Part shown: positions 55,398-63,591 of the stretch, in pieces
Numbering within the stretch: the stretch's first letter is position 1
Layout: every line of letters begins with the position of its first letter
From: Pseudonocardia endophytica
Lineage (GTDB): Bacteria; Actinomycetota; Actinomycetes; Mycobacteriales; Pseudonocardiaceae
DNA length: 64,000 nt
Assembly (NCBI RefSeq): GCF_004339565.1
Contig: NZ_SMFZ01000002.1
Span: 3,100,001-3,164,000 of the forward strand
Direction: 5' to 3'
Program-made: the position numbers and the translations under genes
The notes under the pieces: model-generated
What the model was told of the DNA's origin: nothing
Databases searched by the model: none
Seen by the model: the letters and a program-made list of their open reading frames with translations, nothing else

Positions 55398-55505
55398 GGA
55401 CACAGGCCGTGCGCGCCCGGGTCCTGTCCGCGCGCATCGGCGCCCGAACCCTCCGCGAGGCCGCCCGCCCGCAGACAACCGCGAACCGTCAGGAGAGACC
55501 GCAAC

Positions 55506-56063
55506 GTGGCGACCACGAACGACCTGAAGAACGGCCTGGTGCTCAACCTGGAGGGCCAGCTCTGGTCGGTGACGGCGTTCCAGCACGTCAAGCCGGGCAA
55601 GGGCGGCGCCTTCGTGCGCACCACGCTGAAGAACGTGCTGACCGGCAAGGTCGTGGACAAGACGTTCAACGCGGGCACCAAGGTCGAGACCGCGACGGTC
55701 GACCGCCGCGACATGACCTACCTGTACCGCGACGGCGCCGACTTCGTGTTCATGGACGGCGACACGTTCGACCAGCAGCCGATCCCGGAGAAGGTCGTCG
55801 GGGACGCGGCGAACTACCTGCTGGAGAACGCGACCGCGCAGATCTCGTTCCACGAGGACGCGCCGCTGTTCGTCGAGCTCCCGACGTCGGTCGAGCTGGT
55901 CATCCAGCACACCGACCCCGGCCTGCAGGGCGACCGTTCGACCGGCGGCACGAAGCCCGCCACGCTGGAGACCGGCGCCGAGATCCAGGTCCCGCTGTTC
56001 CTCGAGACCGGCACCAAGGTCAAGGTGGACACGCGCGACGGCCGGTACCTCGGCCGCGTCTGA
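55506..56063 (+). CDS. efp: Elongation factor P
   Basis: EF-P rescues ribosomes stalled on polyproline stretches. The 185-residue protein has the three beta-barrel domains: KOW-like N-terminal domain with the tip loop FQHVKPGKGGAFVRT, an OB domain and a C-terminal OB domain ending LETGAEIQVPLFLETGTKVKVDTRDGRYLGRV. The loop carries lysine in PGKG; no EpmA/EpmB modification genes are in view. GTG 55506 has AGGAGAG 9 bases upstream. nusB follows after one base. Confidence 0.97.
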   Translation: MATTNDLKNGLVLNLEGQLWSVTAFQHVKPGKGGAFVRTTLKNVLTGKVVDKTFNAGTKVETATVDRRDMTYLYRDGADFVFMDGDTFDQQPIPEKVVGDAANYLLENATAQISFHEDAPLFVELPTSVELVIQHTDPGLQGDRSTGGTKPATLETGAEIQVPLFLETGTKVKVDTRDGRYLGRV

Positions 56064-56064
56064 C

Positions 56065-56484
56065 GTGCGCGCTCGCACGAAGGCACGCAAGCGCGCGCTG
56101 GACATCCTGTTCGAGTCCGAGGCGCGCGACGAGGACGCGCTCGCGGTGCTCGGGACACGTCGGGACTCCGACGACGCCCCGCCCGTCCAGGACTACGCCG
56201 CCCTGCTCGTGGAGGGCGTCACCGCGCACCGCGAGCGGATCGACCAGCTGATCACCGAGCACGCCGAGGGCTGGACGGTCGACCGCATGCCCGCGGTGGA
56301 CCGGACGCTGCTGCGGATCGGGATCTACGAGCTGCTCTGGGTGGACGAGGTCGACGACCCGGTGGCCATCACGGAGGCCGTCGAGCTCGCCAGGACACTG
56401 TCCACCGACGACAGTCCGCGCTACGTGAACGGCGTGCTCGGGCAGATCTCGGACATCGCGGAGCACCTCCGGGCGACGCTGTAG
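56065..56484 (+). CDS. nusB: Transcription antitermination protein NusB
   Basis: NusB with NusE (S10) binds boxA RNA to prevent early termination in rRNA operons. The 139-residue protein shows the family helices RTKARKRALDILFESEARD, VEGVTAHRERIDQLITEHAEGWTVDRMPAVDRTLLRIGIYELL and PVAITEAVELARTLSTDDSPRYVNGVLGQI. GTG 56065 lies one base after the efp stop, so the two are one operon. The genes usually found downstream (bldD or pyrimidine genes) are replaced here by an exporter gene. Confidence 0.95.
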   Translation: MRARTKARKRALDILFESEARDEDALAVLGTRRDSDDAPPVQDYAALLVEGVTAHRERIDQLITEHAEGWTVDRMPAVDRTLLRIGIYELLWVDEVDDPVAITEAVELARTLSTDDSPRYVNGVLGQISDIAEHLRATL

Positions 56485-56518
56485 AGCGCTCCCCGCGTGC
56501 GCGGGTCACGATGGCGGG

Positions 56519-58351
56519 GTGACCACCGCCGACCCCGCTCCCGACCCCCGGCGCTGGCAGGCGCTGTGGGTCTGTCTCGTCGCCGGGTTCATGACCCTGC
56601 TCGACGTCAGCATCGTCAACGTCGCGCTGCCGTCGATGCAGACCGGTCTCGGCGCGTCGTCGGCCGAGCTGTCCTGGGTGGTGTCCGGGTACGCGCTGAC
56701 GTTCGGCCTGGTGCTCGTCTCGTCCGGGCGGCTCGGCGACGACCGGGGCCGCCGCCGGATGTTCCTGATCTCGCTGGCGCTGTTCACGCTCACCAGCGCA
56801 CTGGCCGGGCTCGCGACGAACCCGACGTTCCTGGTGGTCGCCCGGCTGCTGCAGGGGGTCGCGGGCGGGATGCTGAACCCGCAGGTCGTCGGCTTCATCC
56901 AGCAGCTGTTCCGCGGCCCGGAGCGAGGACGTGCGTTCGGCCTGTTCGGCACCGCGATCGGGATCTCGACGGCCGTCGGTCCGCTGCTCGGCGGCCTGCT
57001 GATCCAGTGGGGCGGCGACACCGAGGGCTGGCGGTGGGTGTTCTACGTCAACGTCCCGATCGGCGTGGCCGCGCTGGTCGCCGGGGCCCGTCTGCTCCCG
57101 CGCGACGAGACGTCGGGCGAGCGCCGTCCGCTCGACCTCGTCGGTGCGCTGCTACTCGGCGCCGCCGTCGTCGCCGTGATGCTGCCGTTGGTCGAGTCCG
57201 AACAGGACACCGCGTCGGCGCCGTGGTGGCTGATGGCCGTCGCCGCGGCGCTGCTGGTGGTGTTCGTGCTGTGGGAGCGCGTGGCGGCGCGCCGCCACGG
57301 CCACCCGTTGGTGAACTTCGCCCTGCTCAAGGCTCCGAGCTACGTCTGGGGGACGACGCTCGGGCTCGTCTACTTCGCCGGGTTCACCTCCATCTTCTTC
57401 GTTCTGACGATCTACCTGCAGGCCGGGCTCGGCTACACGGCGCTCGAGTCCGGGCTGGCGCTGACGCCGTTCGCGCTCGGGTCGGCGGTGTCCGCGGCCG
57501 TCGGCGGACGGCTCGTCTCCCGGCTCGGAAAGCCCCTCGTGGTGATCGGGCTGGTGCTGGTCGTGCTCGGTCTGCTCGCCACCGACCTGCTGCTCGCCGC
57601 CGGGTTCGCGCACGCCGGATGGGTCGTGGCCGGGCCGCTGCTGGTCGCCGGTGTCGGTGGCGGGCTGGTGATCGCGCCGAACCAGACGCTCGCGCTGGAG
57701 GACATCCCACCGCGGGACGGCGGGACGGCCGCAGGCGTGCTGCAGACCGGGCAGCGGGTGGGGTCGGCCGTCGGGATCTCGCTGGTCGGGGCCGTGTTCT
57801 TCGGTCACCTGGCGAGCAGCCGCGGTGACTGGGACGTGGCCATCTCGATCGGTCTGCGGGTGACCGTCGGGCTCGTCGCGTTGGCGCTGCTGATCGGGAT
57901 CGCCGACGCCGTCCGTTCCCGCCGGCCGCGGCAGGCGACCGGACCGGCTCGGCCCGACCGGTCGCCGAGCGGCGGAGCGGCCGGGCCCCCTCCGGACGGC
58001 CCCGGTGTCCGGGGCCTCGTCCGGCACCGGACCGACGGCCGGCCGGTTCCCGGAGCGACCGCGACCCTCGTCGACGGCGGGGGACGCGAGGCCGGGCACG
58101 ACCGGGCCGCGGACGACGGCTCCTATCGGGTGCCTGCTCCGGCGGACGGGGCCTACGCCCTGGTGGTCGGTGCACCCGGCTGCCTGCCGGAGGTCACCTG
58201 GGTCACGATCGGACCCGGGGCGGTCGTCCGCGACGTGGGCCTCGATCCGGACACCGGGGGCGCCGTCAGGGCGGCAGCAGTACCGACGAGGGCGGCCGAC
58301 GCGGCGTCGCGGGCAACTCGACGTCGTCCACCGGCCACCCCAGCCGGATGA
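56519..58351 (+). CDS. DHA2-type MFS exporter with C-terminal carboxypeptidase-regulatory-like domain
   Basis: The 610-residue protein starts as a 14-span drug:H+ antiporter of the EmrB/QacA group. Motif A is SGRLGDDRGRRRMF, LQGVAGGMLNPQVVGFIQ follows, and motif C-like AIGISTAVGPLLGGLL is present. After the last span (~residue 465) a Pro/Gly linker leads to ~75 residues (GLVRHRTDGRPVPGATATLV...GAYALVVGAPGCLPEVTWVTI) typical of carboxypeptidase-regulatory-like or Cna-B-type beta-sandwiches. Such a fusion is uncommon in exporters. Substrate unknown. The last ~28 codons run antisense through the convergent nitroreductase gene (86-bp overlap). Confidence 0.85.
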   Translation: MTTADPAPDPRRWQALWVCLVAGFMTLLDVSIVNVALPSMQTGLGASSAELSWVVSGYALTFGLVLVSSGRLGDDRGRRRMFLISLALFTLTSALAGLATNPTFLVVARLLQGVAGGMLNPQVVGFIQQLFRGPERGRAFGLFGTAIGISTAVGPLLGGLLIQWGGDTEGWRWVFYVNVPIGVAALVAGARLLPRDETSGERRPLDLVGALLLGAAVVAVMLPLVESEQDTASAPWWLMAVAAALLVVFVLWERVAARRHGHPLVNFALLKAPSYVWGTTLGLVYFAGFTSIFFVLTIYLQAGLGYTALESGLALTPFALGSAVSAAVGGRLVSRLGKPLVVIGLVLVVLGLLATDLLLAAGFAHAGWVVAGPLLVAGVGGGLVIAPNQTLALEDIPPRDGGTAAGVLQTGQRVGSAVGISLVGAVFFGHLASSRGDWDVAISIGLRVTVGLVALALLIGIADAVRSRRPRQATGPARPDRSPSGGAAGPPPDGPGVRGLVRHRTDGRPVPGATATLVDGGGREAGHDRAADDGSYRVPAPADGAYALVVGAPGCLPEVTWVTIGPGAVVRDVGLDPDTGGAVRAAAVPTRAADAASRATRRRPPATPAG

Positions 58352-59270
58352 TCATCTGCGGGTGGTCCGCGACGTGCAGGGCCTCCCGGGCCAGCCGCGC
58401 ACGCGTCCCGGGAAGCTCGAGCGCCTGACTCAACGGTGCGGTCGCGAGACCGGCCCGCGTAGCCTCCAGCAGCACGGCGCTGGTCGCCTCCCCTGCGGCG
58501 AGTCGGCTCCGGTCGTCGTCGTCCTCGGTCGTCAGCACGACCAGGGTCCCGCTCTCGCCGCCCAGCGGTGTGGGGCCGGTGAGCCGGCCCGTCGGGAAAC
58601 GGTGCTGCGGCCCGGTCGCCGTGGACCGCGCCGGCCGCACCCGTGCCGGCACGCCGTCCCGCGCGCCGGCGTAGCGACTCGTCCACGTCATCAGCTCGGC
58701 GAGGTAGCCGGGACGTCGTCGTTGGGCGTCCGCCGCCTCGCCGAGCACGCCGTCCACGCACGCCCGGCCCGCGGCGCCGGCCACCGCACGCACCTGCACG
58801 CCGTGGCGAGCGGCTCGGACTCCCAGCGTCTCGAGCACGGCGGGAGGGACCGGGATCGGCCGGTGGGCCCTACGGTCGGTCCGGCGTCGGCGGATCGCGG
58901 GCGCGAGCGCGGCCTCGTCCTGGTCCGGCGGCCCGGGGACGAGACGCACCGTCGCCAGATGGTCGCGGTCCTCGACGTCCGGCCACCGGTCGGTCCTGCT
59001 CGCCGTTCCGAGTCCCGCCAACGCGACGTGGAGATGGTGGAGCGCGGCGCCGCAGCTGATCAGCAGGTCCCGGCAGTCGGGATCGGTCTCGTGGAGACGC
59101 CGGCCCCGGTCGGCGTGGAGCTCGACCCGCCCGGGCGCGACCCGCCACCGCCACGGCTGCGTGTTGTGCAGCGACGGAGCACGCACGGCGAGCTCGAGTG
59201 CCCGCATCGCCAGGTCCACGACGTCGGTCGTCCCGTGGAGGTCCGCGTGCGCCTGCCGGGAGCGGTCCAT
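58266..59270 (-). CDS. Acg-type nitroreductase-fold flavoprotein
   Basis: A 334-residue protein of the Acg family (M. tuberculosis Rv2032/Rv3131 type). It has the repeated nitroreductase-like fold: VVDLAMRALELAVRAPSLHNTQPWRWRV (FMN-binding), LHETDPDCRDLLISCGAALHHLHVAL, RRRTDRRAHRPIPVP and EATRAGLATAPLSQALELP followed by PQMIIRLGWP. Acg itself binds FMN without nitroreductase activity and belongs to the DosR dormancy regulon. ATG 59270 has GGGAGG 8 bases upstream. It is divergent from the usp-usp-xfp-ackA run, with which it probably shares regulation. Confidence 0.85.
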   Translation of the reverse strand: MDRSRQAHADLHGTTDVVDLAMRALELAVRAPSLHNTQPWRWRVAPGRVELHADRGRRLHETDPDCRDLLISCGAALHHLHVALAGLGTASRTDRWPDVEDRDHLATVRLVPGPPDQDEAALAPAIRRRRTDRRAHRPIPVPPAVLETLGVRAARHGVQVRAVAGAAGRACVDGVLGEAADAQRRRPGYLAELMTWTSRYAGARDGVPARVRPARSTATGPQHRFPTGRLTGPTPLGGESGTLVVLTTEDDDDRSRLAAGEATSAVLLEATRAGLATAPLSQALELPGTRARLAREALHVADHPQMIIRLGWPVDDVELPATPRRPPSSVLLPP

Positions 59271-59355
59271 GTCGTCGACCTCCCTGAGTCGAAGCCCTGA
59301 CGACGGTAGCGGCGCGGCGGCCGAGGCGGACCGGTACGCAGGGCCCGACCGGCCA

Positions 59356-59368
59356 GGGCCGAAGGTCC
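59356..59368. promoter_or_regulatory. Possible DosR/OsdR-type operator
   Basis: GGGCCGAAGGTCC is an imperfect palindrome in the divergent acg-usp promoter region, similar in style to the GGGnCnnnnGnCCC sites of DosR-family regulators. A second candidate, GGGACGTCC, lies at about 59389-59397. The match is suggestive only. Confidence 0.3.
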
Positions 59369-59478
59369 GGATCCGGTCGGGCGATCCGGGACGTCCGTCC
59401 GGCCGGTCGACCCTGACGGGGGCGTGCCGGTGGGCCCGATGCTGGACGTGCAGGCACACGCGGTACGGGAGGCGAGTG

Positions 59479-60285
59479 ATGACGACGCGAGACGGAGCGG
59501 CCGGGGCCGGCGCCGTCGTGGTGGGGGCGGACGGTCCGGCGGACTCCGGAACGGCCGTCGAGTGGGCGGCCGGGATCGCCCGGCACTGGGACGCCGACCT
59601 GCGGGTGGCGTACGTCGGCCCGGACCTGCGGCCGGCCGGATGGCTGGTCGAGCTCGCCGGGCGGCACGGCGGTCGGCCCGAGGTGTGCCCGCCGGGCGAC
59701 GACGTGGGCTCGGCGTTGCTCGACGCGGCGGCCGGGGCGCGACTGATCGTCCTCGGGAGCCACGGACACGGCACGGGCCTCCTGGCCGGCCGGATCGCGG
59801 ACACCGTCAGCTCCGGGGCGGGGTGCCCGGTGGCCGTCGTGCGTCCCGGGGCGGAGGGCGACGCGGTGGTCGTCGGTGTCGCCGGTGGCCGGGACGCGGA
59901 CGCGATCGGCCTCGGAGCCGACCTCGCCGCGGCCTGGTGTGCGCCGTTGCGTCTCGTGCACGCCTGGTCGGACGTCGTCACCCACGCCGGTGAGCGTCTG
60001 CACCGCTCCGGGGAGGGCTGGCAGACCCTGCGCGACCGCGCCCGCGCCGTCACGGACGCGGCGCGGGCCGCCGCGCAGGACCGGCAGCCCGGCGTCACGG
60101 TCGAGACGGAGATCGTGGAGGGAACGGCGCTGCGGGCGCTGCTCGACGCCGGACGGGACGCCCGCGCGCTCGTGGTCGGCCCCTACGGCCGGGTACCGCC
60201 CGAGGGGATGCAGCTCGGGTCGAGCAGCCGGGCACTGGTCGGGTTCGCGGCGTGCACCGTCGTCGTGGCGCACGGGACGCGGTGA
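59479..60285 (+). CDS. Universal stress protein, tandem UspA domains
   Basis: The 268-residue protein has two UspA domains. Domain 1 (AVVVGADGPADSGTAVEWAAGIARHW ... LIVLGSHGHGTGLLAGRIADTVSSGAGCPVAVVR) keeps the GXXG-X9-GS/T ATP-binding pattern (GSHGHG...). Domain 2 begins AVVVGVAGGRDADAIGLGADLAAAWCAPLRLVHAWSD and ends ALVVGPYGRVPPEGMQLGSSSRALVGFAACTVVVAH, with a less regular loop. Tandem Usps are frequent in hypoxia/dormancy regulons of actinobacteria. GTG 59476 is an alternative start. A second usp gene follows after 19 bases. Confidence 0.88.
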   Translation: MTTRDGAAGAGAVVVGADGPADSGTAVEWAAGIARHWDADLRVAYVGPDLRPAGWLVELAGRHGGRPEVCPPGDDVGSALLDAAAGARLIVLGSHGHGTGLLAGRIADTVSSGAGCPVAVVRPGAEGDAVVVGVAGGRDADAIGLGADLAAAWCAPLRLVHAWSDVVTHAGERLHRSGEGWQTLRDRARAVTDAARAAAQDRQPGVTVETEIVEGTALRALLDAGRDARALVVGPYGRVPPEGMQLGSSSRALVGFAACTVVVAHGTR

Positions 60286-60304
60286 GGATGCGAGGGGAGA
60301 CGCG

Positions 60305-61198
60305 ATGACCGTTCACAGCGAGGGCCCGATCGTCGTCGGGATCGACGGATCGGAGGAGGCACTGAAGGCGACCCGCTGGGCGGCGGGCGAGGCGCTGCGG
60401 CGCGACCGGCCGGTCCGACTCGTCGCGGCCGTGCCGTGGTCGTCGTTCCGGGCGCTCGGTCCGCTGGCGATGGAGGCGGACGAGCCGCGCGAGGCGGCGT
60501 TCCGGGTGGCCCGCGAGCAGATCGAGCTGGCCGCCGCGGAGGCGGCCCGGACGCTGCCGCGCGACCGGGTCGACGGCGACGTGCGTGACGGGCGGCCCGC
60601 GACGGTGCTGGGCGCAGCGTCCGAGGACGCGTCCCTGCTCGTGGTGGGCGACCGCGGTCGCGGCGGGTTCGCGGGCCTGGTGGCCGGCTCGGTCGCGGTG
60701 TCGGTGTCCGCGACGGCACGCTGCCCGGTCGTCGTCGTGCGCGGCGTCCTCGGTCCGGATGGCGCCCCGGTCGTCGTCGGCGTGAGCGACGCCGCCGACG
60801 GCGTGGCCGCGCTCGGGTTCGCGTTCGCGCAGGCCTCGGAGCGCGGGGCACCGCTGGTCGCCGTGCGTGCCTGGAGCGACGAGGTGCCCGGCCCGGCGGC
60901 GGGGTTCCTGGACCGGACCGAGCTCGAACGCAACGAGTCCGCCGCGCTGCGGGAGGCGCTCGCCCCCTGGCGGCGCCGGTTCCCCGCGGTGGCGGTCCGG
61001 GAGCACCTCGTGGTCGACCGGCCGGCGGAGGCGCTGGTGACCGGGTCGGCCGGGGCACAGTTGCTCGTCGTCGGGTCCCGTGGCCACGGCGAGCTGGTCG
61101 GGACGCTGCTCGGGTCGGTGAGCCGGGCGGCCGTCCATCACGCGCACTGCCCGGTCGCCGTCGTCCGGGCCGTCGAGCACGGTGAGGAGCAGAAGTGA
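60305..61198 (+). CDS. Universal stress protein, tandem UspA domains
   Basis: A 297-residue protein with two complete UspA domains: PIVVGIDGSEEALKATRWAAGEA ... LLVVGDRGRGGFAGLVAGSVAVSVSATARCPVVVVR, then PVVVGVSDAADGVAALGFAFAQA ... LLVVGSRGHGELVGTLLGSVSRAAVHHAHCPVAVVR. Both keep the GXXG-X9-GS loop that binds ATP in this family, unlike the second domain of its neighbour. This is the arrangement of M. tuberculosis Rv2623-type proteins. GAGGGGAGACGCG precedes ATG 60305. The stop overlaps the phosphoketolase GTG by 4 bp, tying it to the carbon-metabolism genes. Confidence 0.92.
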   Translation: MTVHSEGPIVVGIDGSEEALKATRWAAGEALRRDRPVRLVAAVPWSSFRALGPLAMEADEPREAAFRVAREQIELAAAEAARTLPRDRVDGDVRDGRPATVLGAASEDASLLVVGDRGRGGFAGLVAGSVAVSVSATARCPVVVVRGVLGPDGAPVVVGVSDAADGVAALGFAFAQASERGAPLVAVRAWSDEVPGPAAGFLDRTELERNESAALREALAPWRRRFPAVAVREHLVVDRPAEALVTGSAGAQLLVVGSRGHGELVGTLLGSVSRAAVHHAHCPVAVVRAVEHGEEQK

Positions 61199-63591
61199 CC
61201 GACGGGGACGGCGTGCCGCCGTGGGACGACGACGAGCTGGCCGGGGTGGACGCCTGGTGGCGGGCCGCGAACTACCTGACGGTCGCCCAGATCTACCTGG
61301 CCGCGAACCCGCTGTTGCGCGAGCCGCTGCTGGCCGGGCACGTCAAGCCCCGGTTGCTGGGGCACTGGGGGACCAGTCCCGGGCTGTCGTTCGTGTACGC
61401 CCACGCCAACCGCCTGATCCGGCACACCGGCCAGCGGATGATCTATCTGGCCGGCCCGGGACACGGCGGTCCAGCCCTGGTCGCGGCCTCGTGGCTGGAG
61501 GGCCACTACAGCGAGATCTACCCGAGGGTCGGCCGCGACGCGACGGGGCTGGCCCGCCTGTGCCGGCAGTTCTCCACCCCGGGCGGCATCCCGAGCCACG
61601 TGTCGGTGACCACCCCCGGCTCGATCCACGAGGGCGGCGAGCTCGGCTACGTGCTGGTGCACGCGTTCGGGGCGGTGTTCGACGCCCCGGACCTGATCGC
61701 GCTGGCCGTGGTCGGCGACGGCGAGGCGGAGACCGGCCCGCTCGAGGGCTCCTGGAAGGGCGTGTCGTTCCTGGACCCGCGCCACGACGGAGCGGTCCTG
61801 CCGGTGCTGCACCTCAACGGGGCCAAGATCTCCGGCCCGACCGTGCTGGCCCGCAAGCCGCCGGAGGAGGTGCGGTCGTTGCTGGAGGGGCACGGCTACG
61901 ACGTGCTCGAGGTCTCCGGCGACGACCTGCCCGGCATGCACCAGCGCTTCGCCACCGGGCTGGCGGAGGCGTACGACCGGATCCGTGCCATCCAGCGCCG
62001 TGCCCGCGAGGGCGGCCCGCAGGACCGCCGGGAGCGACCGCGGTGGCCGGCGATCGTGCTCCGCACGCCGAAGGGCTGGACCGGGCCGGAGGAGGTCGAC
62101 GGCGTCCGGGTCGCCGGTACGTTCCGCTCCCACCAGGTGCCACTGGCCGGGGTACGGGAGCGGCCGGAGCACCTCGCGCTGCTCGAGCGCTGGATGCGCT
62201 CCTACCGCCCGGAGGAGCTGTTCGACGCCGAGGGCGCGCCGACCCCGGTCGTCGAGGCCGGGAACGTCCCGGCGGAGCTGCGGATGAGCGCGTCCCCGCA
62301 GGCCAACGGCGGCCTGCTGACCCGTGACCTCGACCTGCCCGACGTGCGGGGGTACGCGCTCGACGTGCTCCGCCCCGGGACGGTGCGCGCGGAGTCCACC
62401 CGGCAGCTCGGCGAGCTGCTGCGCGAGATCTACACCCGCAACCCGGACCGCTTCCGGTTGTTCTGTCCGGACGAGACGACCAGCAACCGGCTGGGCGCCG
62501 TGTTCGAGGTCGAGAACCGGGCGTTCGCCGAGCGGACCGAGCCGGACGACGTGGCCGTCGAGCACGGCGGTCGGGTGATGGAGGTGCTCTCCGAGCACAA
62601 CTGCCACGGCTGGCTGGAGGGCTACACCCTCACCGGCCGGCACGGCCTGTTCGCGACCTACGAGGCGTTCGCGATGGTCAGCGCGTCGCAGACGGTGCAG
62701 CACGCGAAGTGGCTCGAGGAGGCAGGCGAGCTCGCCTGGCGGGCGCCGGTGCCCAGCCTCAACGTGCTGCTGACCTCCACCGCGTGGCGCAACGACCACA
62801 ACGGCTTCTCCCACCAGGGGCCGGGCCTGATCCAGAACGTGCTCACCCAGCGCGGCACCGTGTCGCGCATCTACCTGCCGCCCGACGCCAACTGCCTGCT
62901 GGCCGTGTCCGAGCGGGTGCTGCGCTCCCGGTCGCGGGTCAACCTCGTCGTGATCGACAAGCAGTCGCAGCTGCAGTGGCTCGACCTCGAGTCCGCGCGG
63001 GCGCACTGCGCCGCCGGGGCGGGTGTCTGGGACTGGGCGGGCACCGACCACGACACCGACGACCCGGACGTCGTGCTCGCCTGTGCCGGGGACGTGGTGA
63101 CGATGGAGACCGTGGCCGCGGCGGCGATCCTGGCCGAGCGGCTGCCCCGGCTGCGGGTCCGGGTGGCGAACGTCGTCGACCTGATGAGCCTGGTCCGGCC
63201 GCGCGACCATCCGCACGGGATGAGCGAGCGGCGCTTCCGCGAGGTATTCACCGACGACGTCGACGTCGTGTTCGCGTTCCACGGTTTCCCCGGCGCGGTC
63301 CACCAGCTGGTGCACGGTCGCCCGCGCGCGGACCGCTTCCACGTGCGCGGGTTCGTCGAGCAGGGCAGCACGACGACGCCGTTCGACATGGTCGTGCGCA
63401 ACGGCGCCTCCCGTTACCACCTGGTCGTGGACGCGCTGAACAACGCGCGCCGGACACCGCGTGGCGCCGGTGACCTCGTCGACTGGTGCACCGCGCAGCT
63501 GGCCCGCCACCAGGAGTACGTCGTCGAGCACCTGGAGGACATGCCGGAGGTGCGCGACTGGACGCTCGGCGACTGGGCGCACCGGTCCTGA
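61195..63591 (+). CDS. xfp: Phosphoketolase (xylulose-5-phosphate/fructose-6-phosphate)
   Basis: A thiamine diphosphate enzyme that splits xylulose-5-P (or fructose-6-P) with phosphate into acetyl-P plus glyceraldehyde-3-P (or erythrose-4-P). The 798 residues are standard. Landmarks: WWRAANYLTVAQIYLAANPLL, LLGHWGTSPGLSFVYAHANRLI, GPGHGGPALVAASWLEG, FSTPGGIPSHVSVTTPGSIHEGGELGY, the ThDP-binding VVGDGEAETGPLEGSWKG with LHLNGAKISGPT, and in the second half LSEHNCHGWLEGYTLTGRHGLFATYEAF and STAWRNDHNGFSHQGPG. It is coupled to the upstream usp gene and to ackA downstream. Confidence 0.96.
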   Translation: MTDGDGVPPWDDDELAGVDAWWRAANYLTVAQIYLAANPLLREPLLAGHVKPRLLGHWGTSPGLSFVYAHANRLIRHTGQRMIYLAGPGHGGPALVAASWLEGHYSEIYPRVGRDATGLARLCRQFSTPGGIPSHVSVTTPGSIHEGGELGYVLVHAFGAVFDAPDLIALAVVGDGEAETGPLEGSWKGVSFLDPRHDGAVLPVLHLNGAKISGPTVLARKPPEEVRSLLEGHGYDVLEVSGDDLPGMHQRFATGLAEAYDRIRAIQRRAREGGPQDRRERPRWPAIVLRTPKGWTGPEEVDGVRVAGTFRSHQVPLAGVRERPEHLALLERWMRSYRPEELFDAEGAPTPVVEAGNVPAELRMSASPQANGGLLTRDLDLPDVRGYALDVLRPGTVRAESTRQLGELLREIYTRNPDRFRLFCPDETTSNRLGAVFEVENRAFAERTEPDDVAVEHGGRVMEVLSEHNCHGWLEGYTLTGRHGLFATYEAFAMVSASQTVQHAKWLEEAGELAWRAPVPSLNVLLTSTAWRNDHNGFSHQGPGLIQNVLTQRGTVSRIYLPPDANCLLAVSERVLRSRSRVNLVVIDKQSQLQWLDLESARAHCAAGAGVWDWAGTDHDTDDPDVVLACAGDVVTMETVAAAAILAERLPRLRVRVANVVDLMSLVRPRDHPHGMSERRFREVFTDDVDVVFAFHGFPGAVHQLVHGRPRADRFHVRGFVEQGSTTTPFDMVVRNGASRYHLVVDALNNARRTPRGAGDLVDWCTAQLARHQEYVVEHLEDMPEVRDWTLGDWAHRS

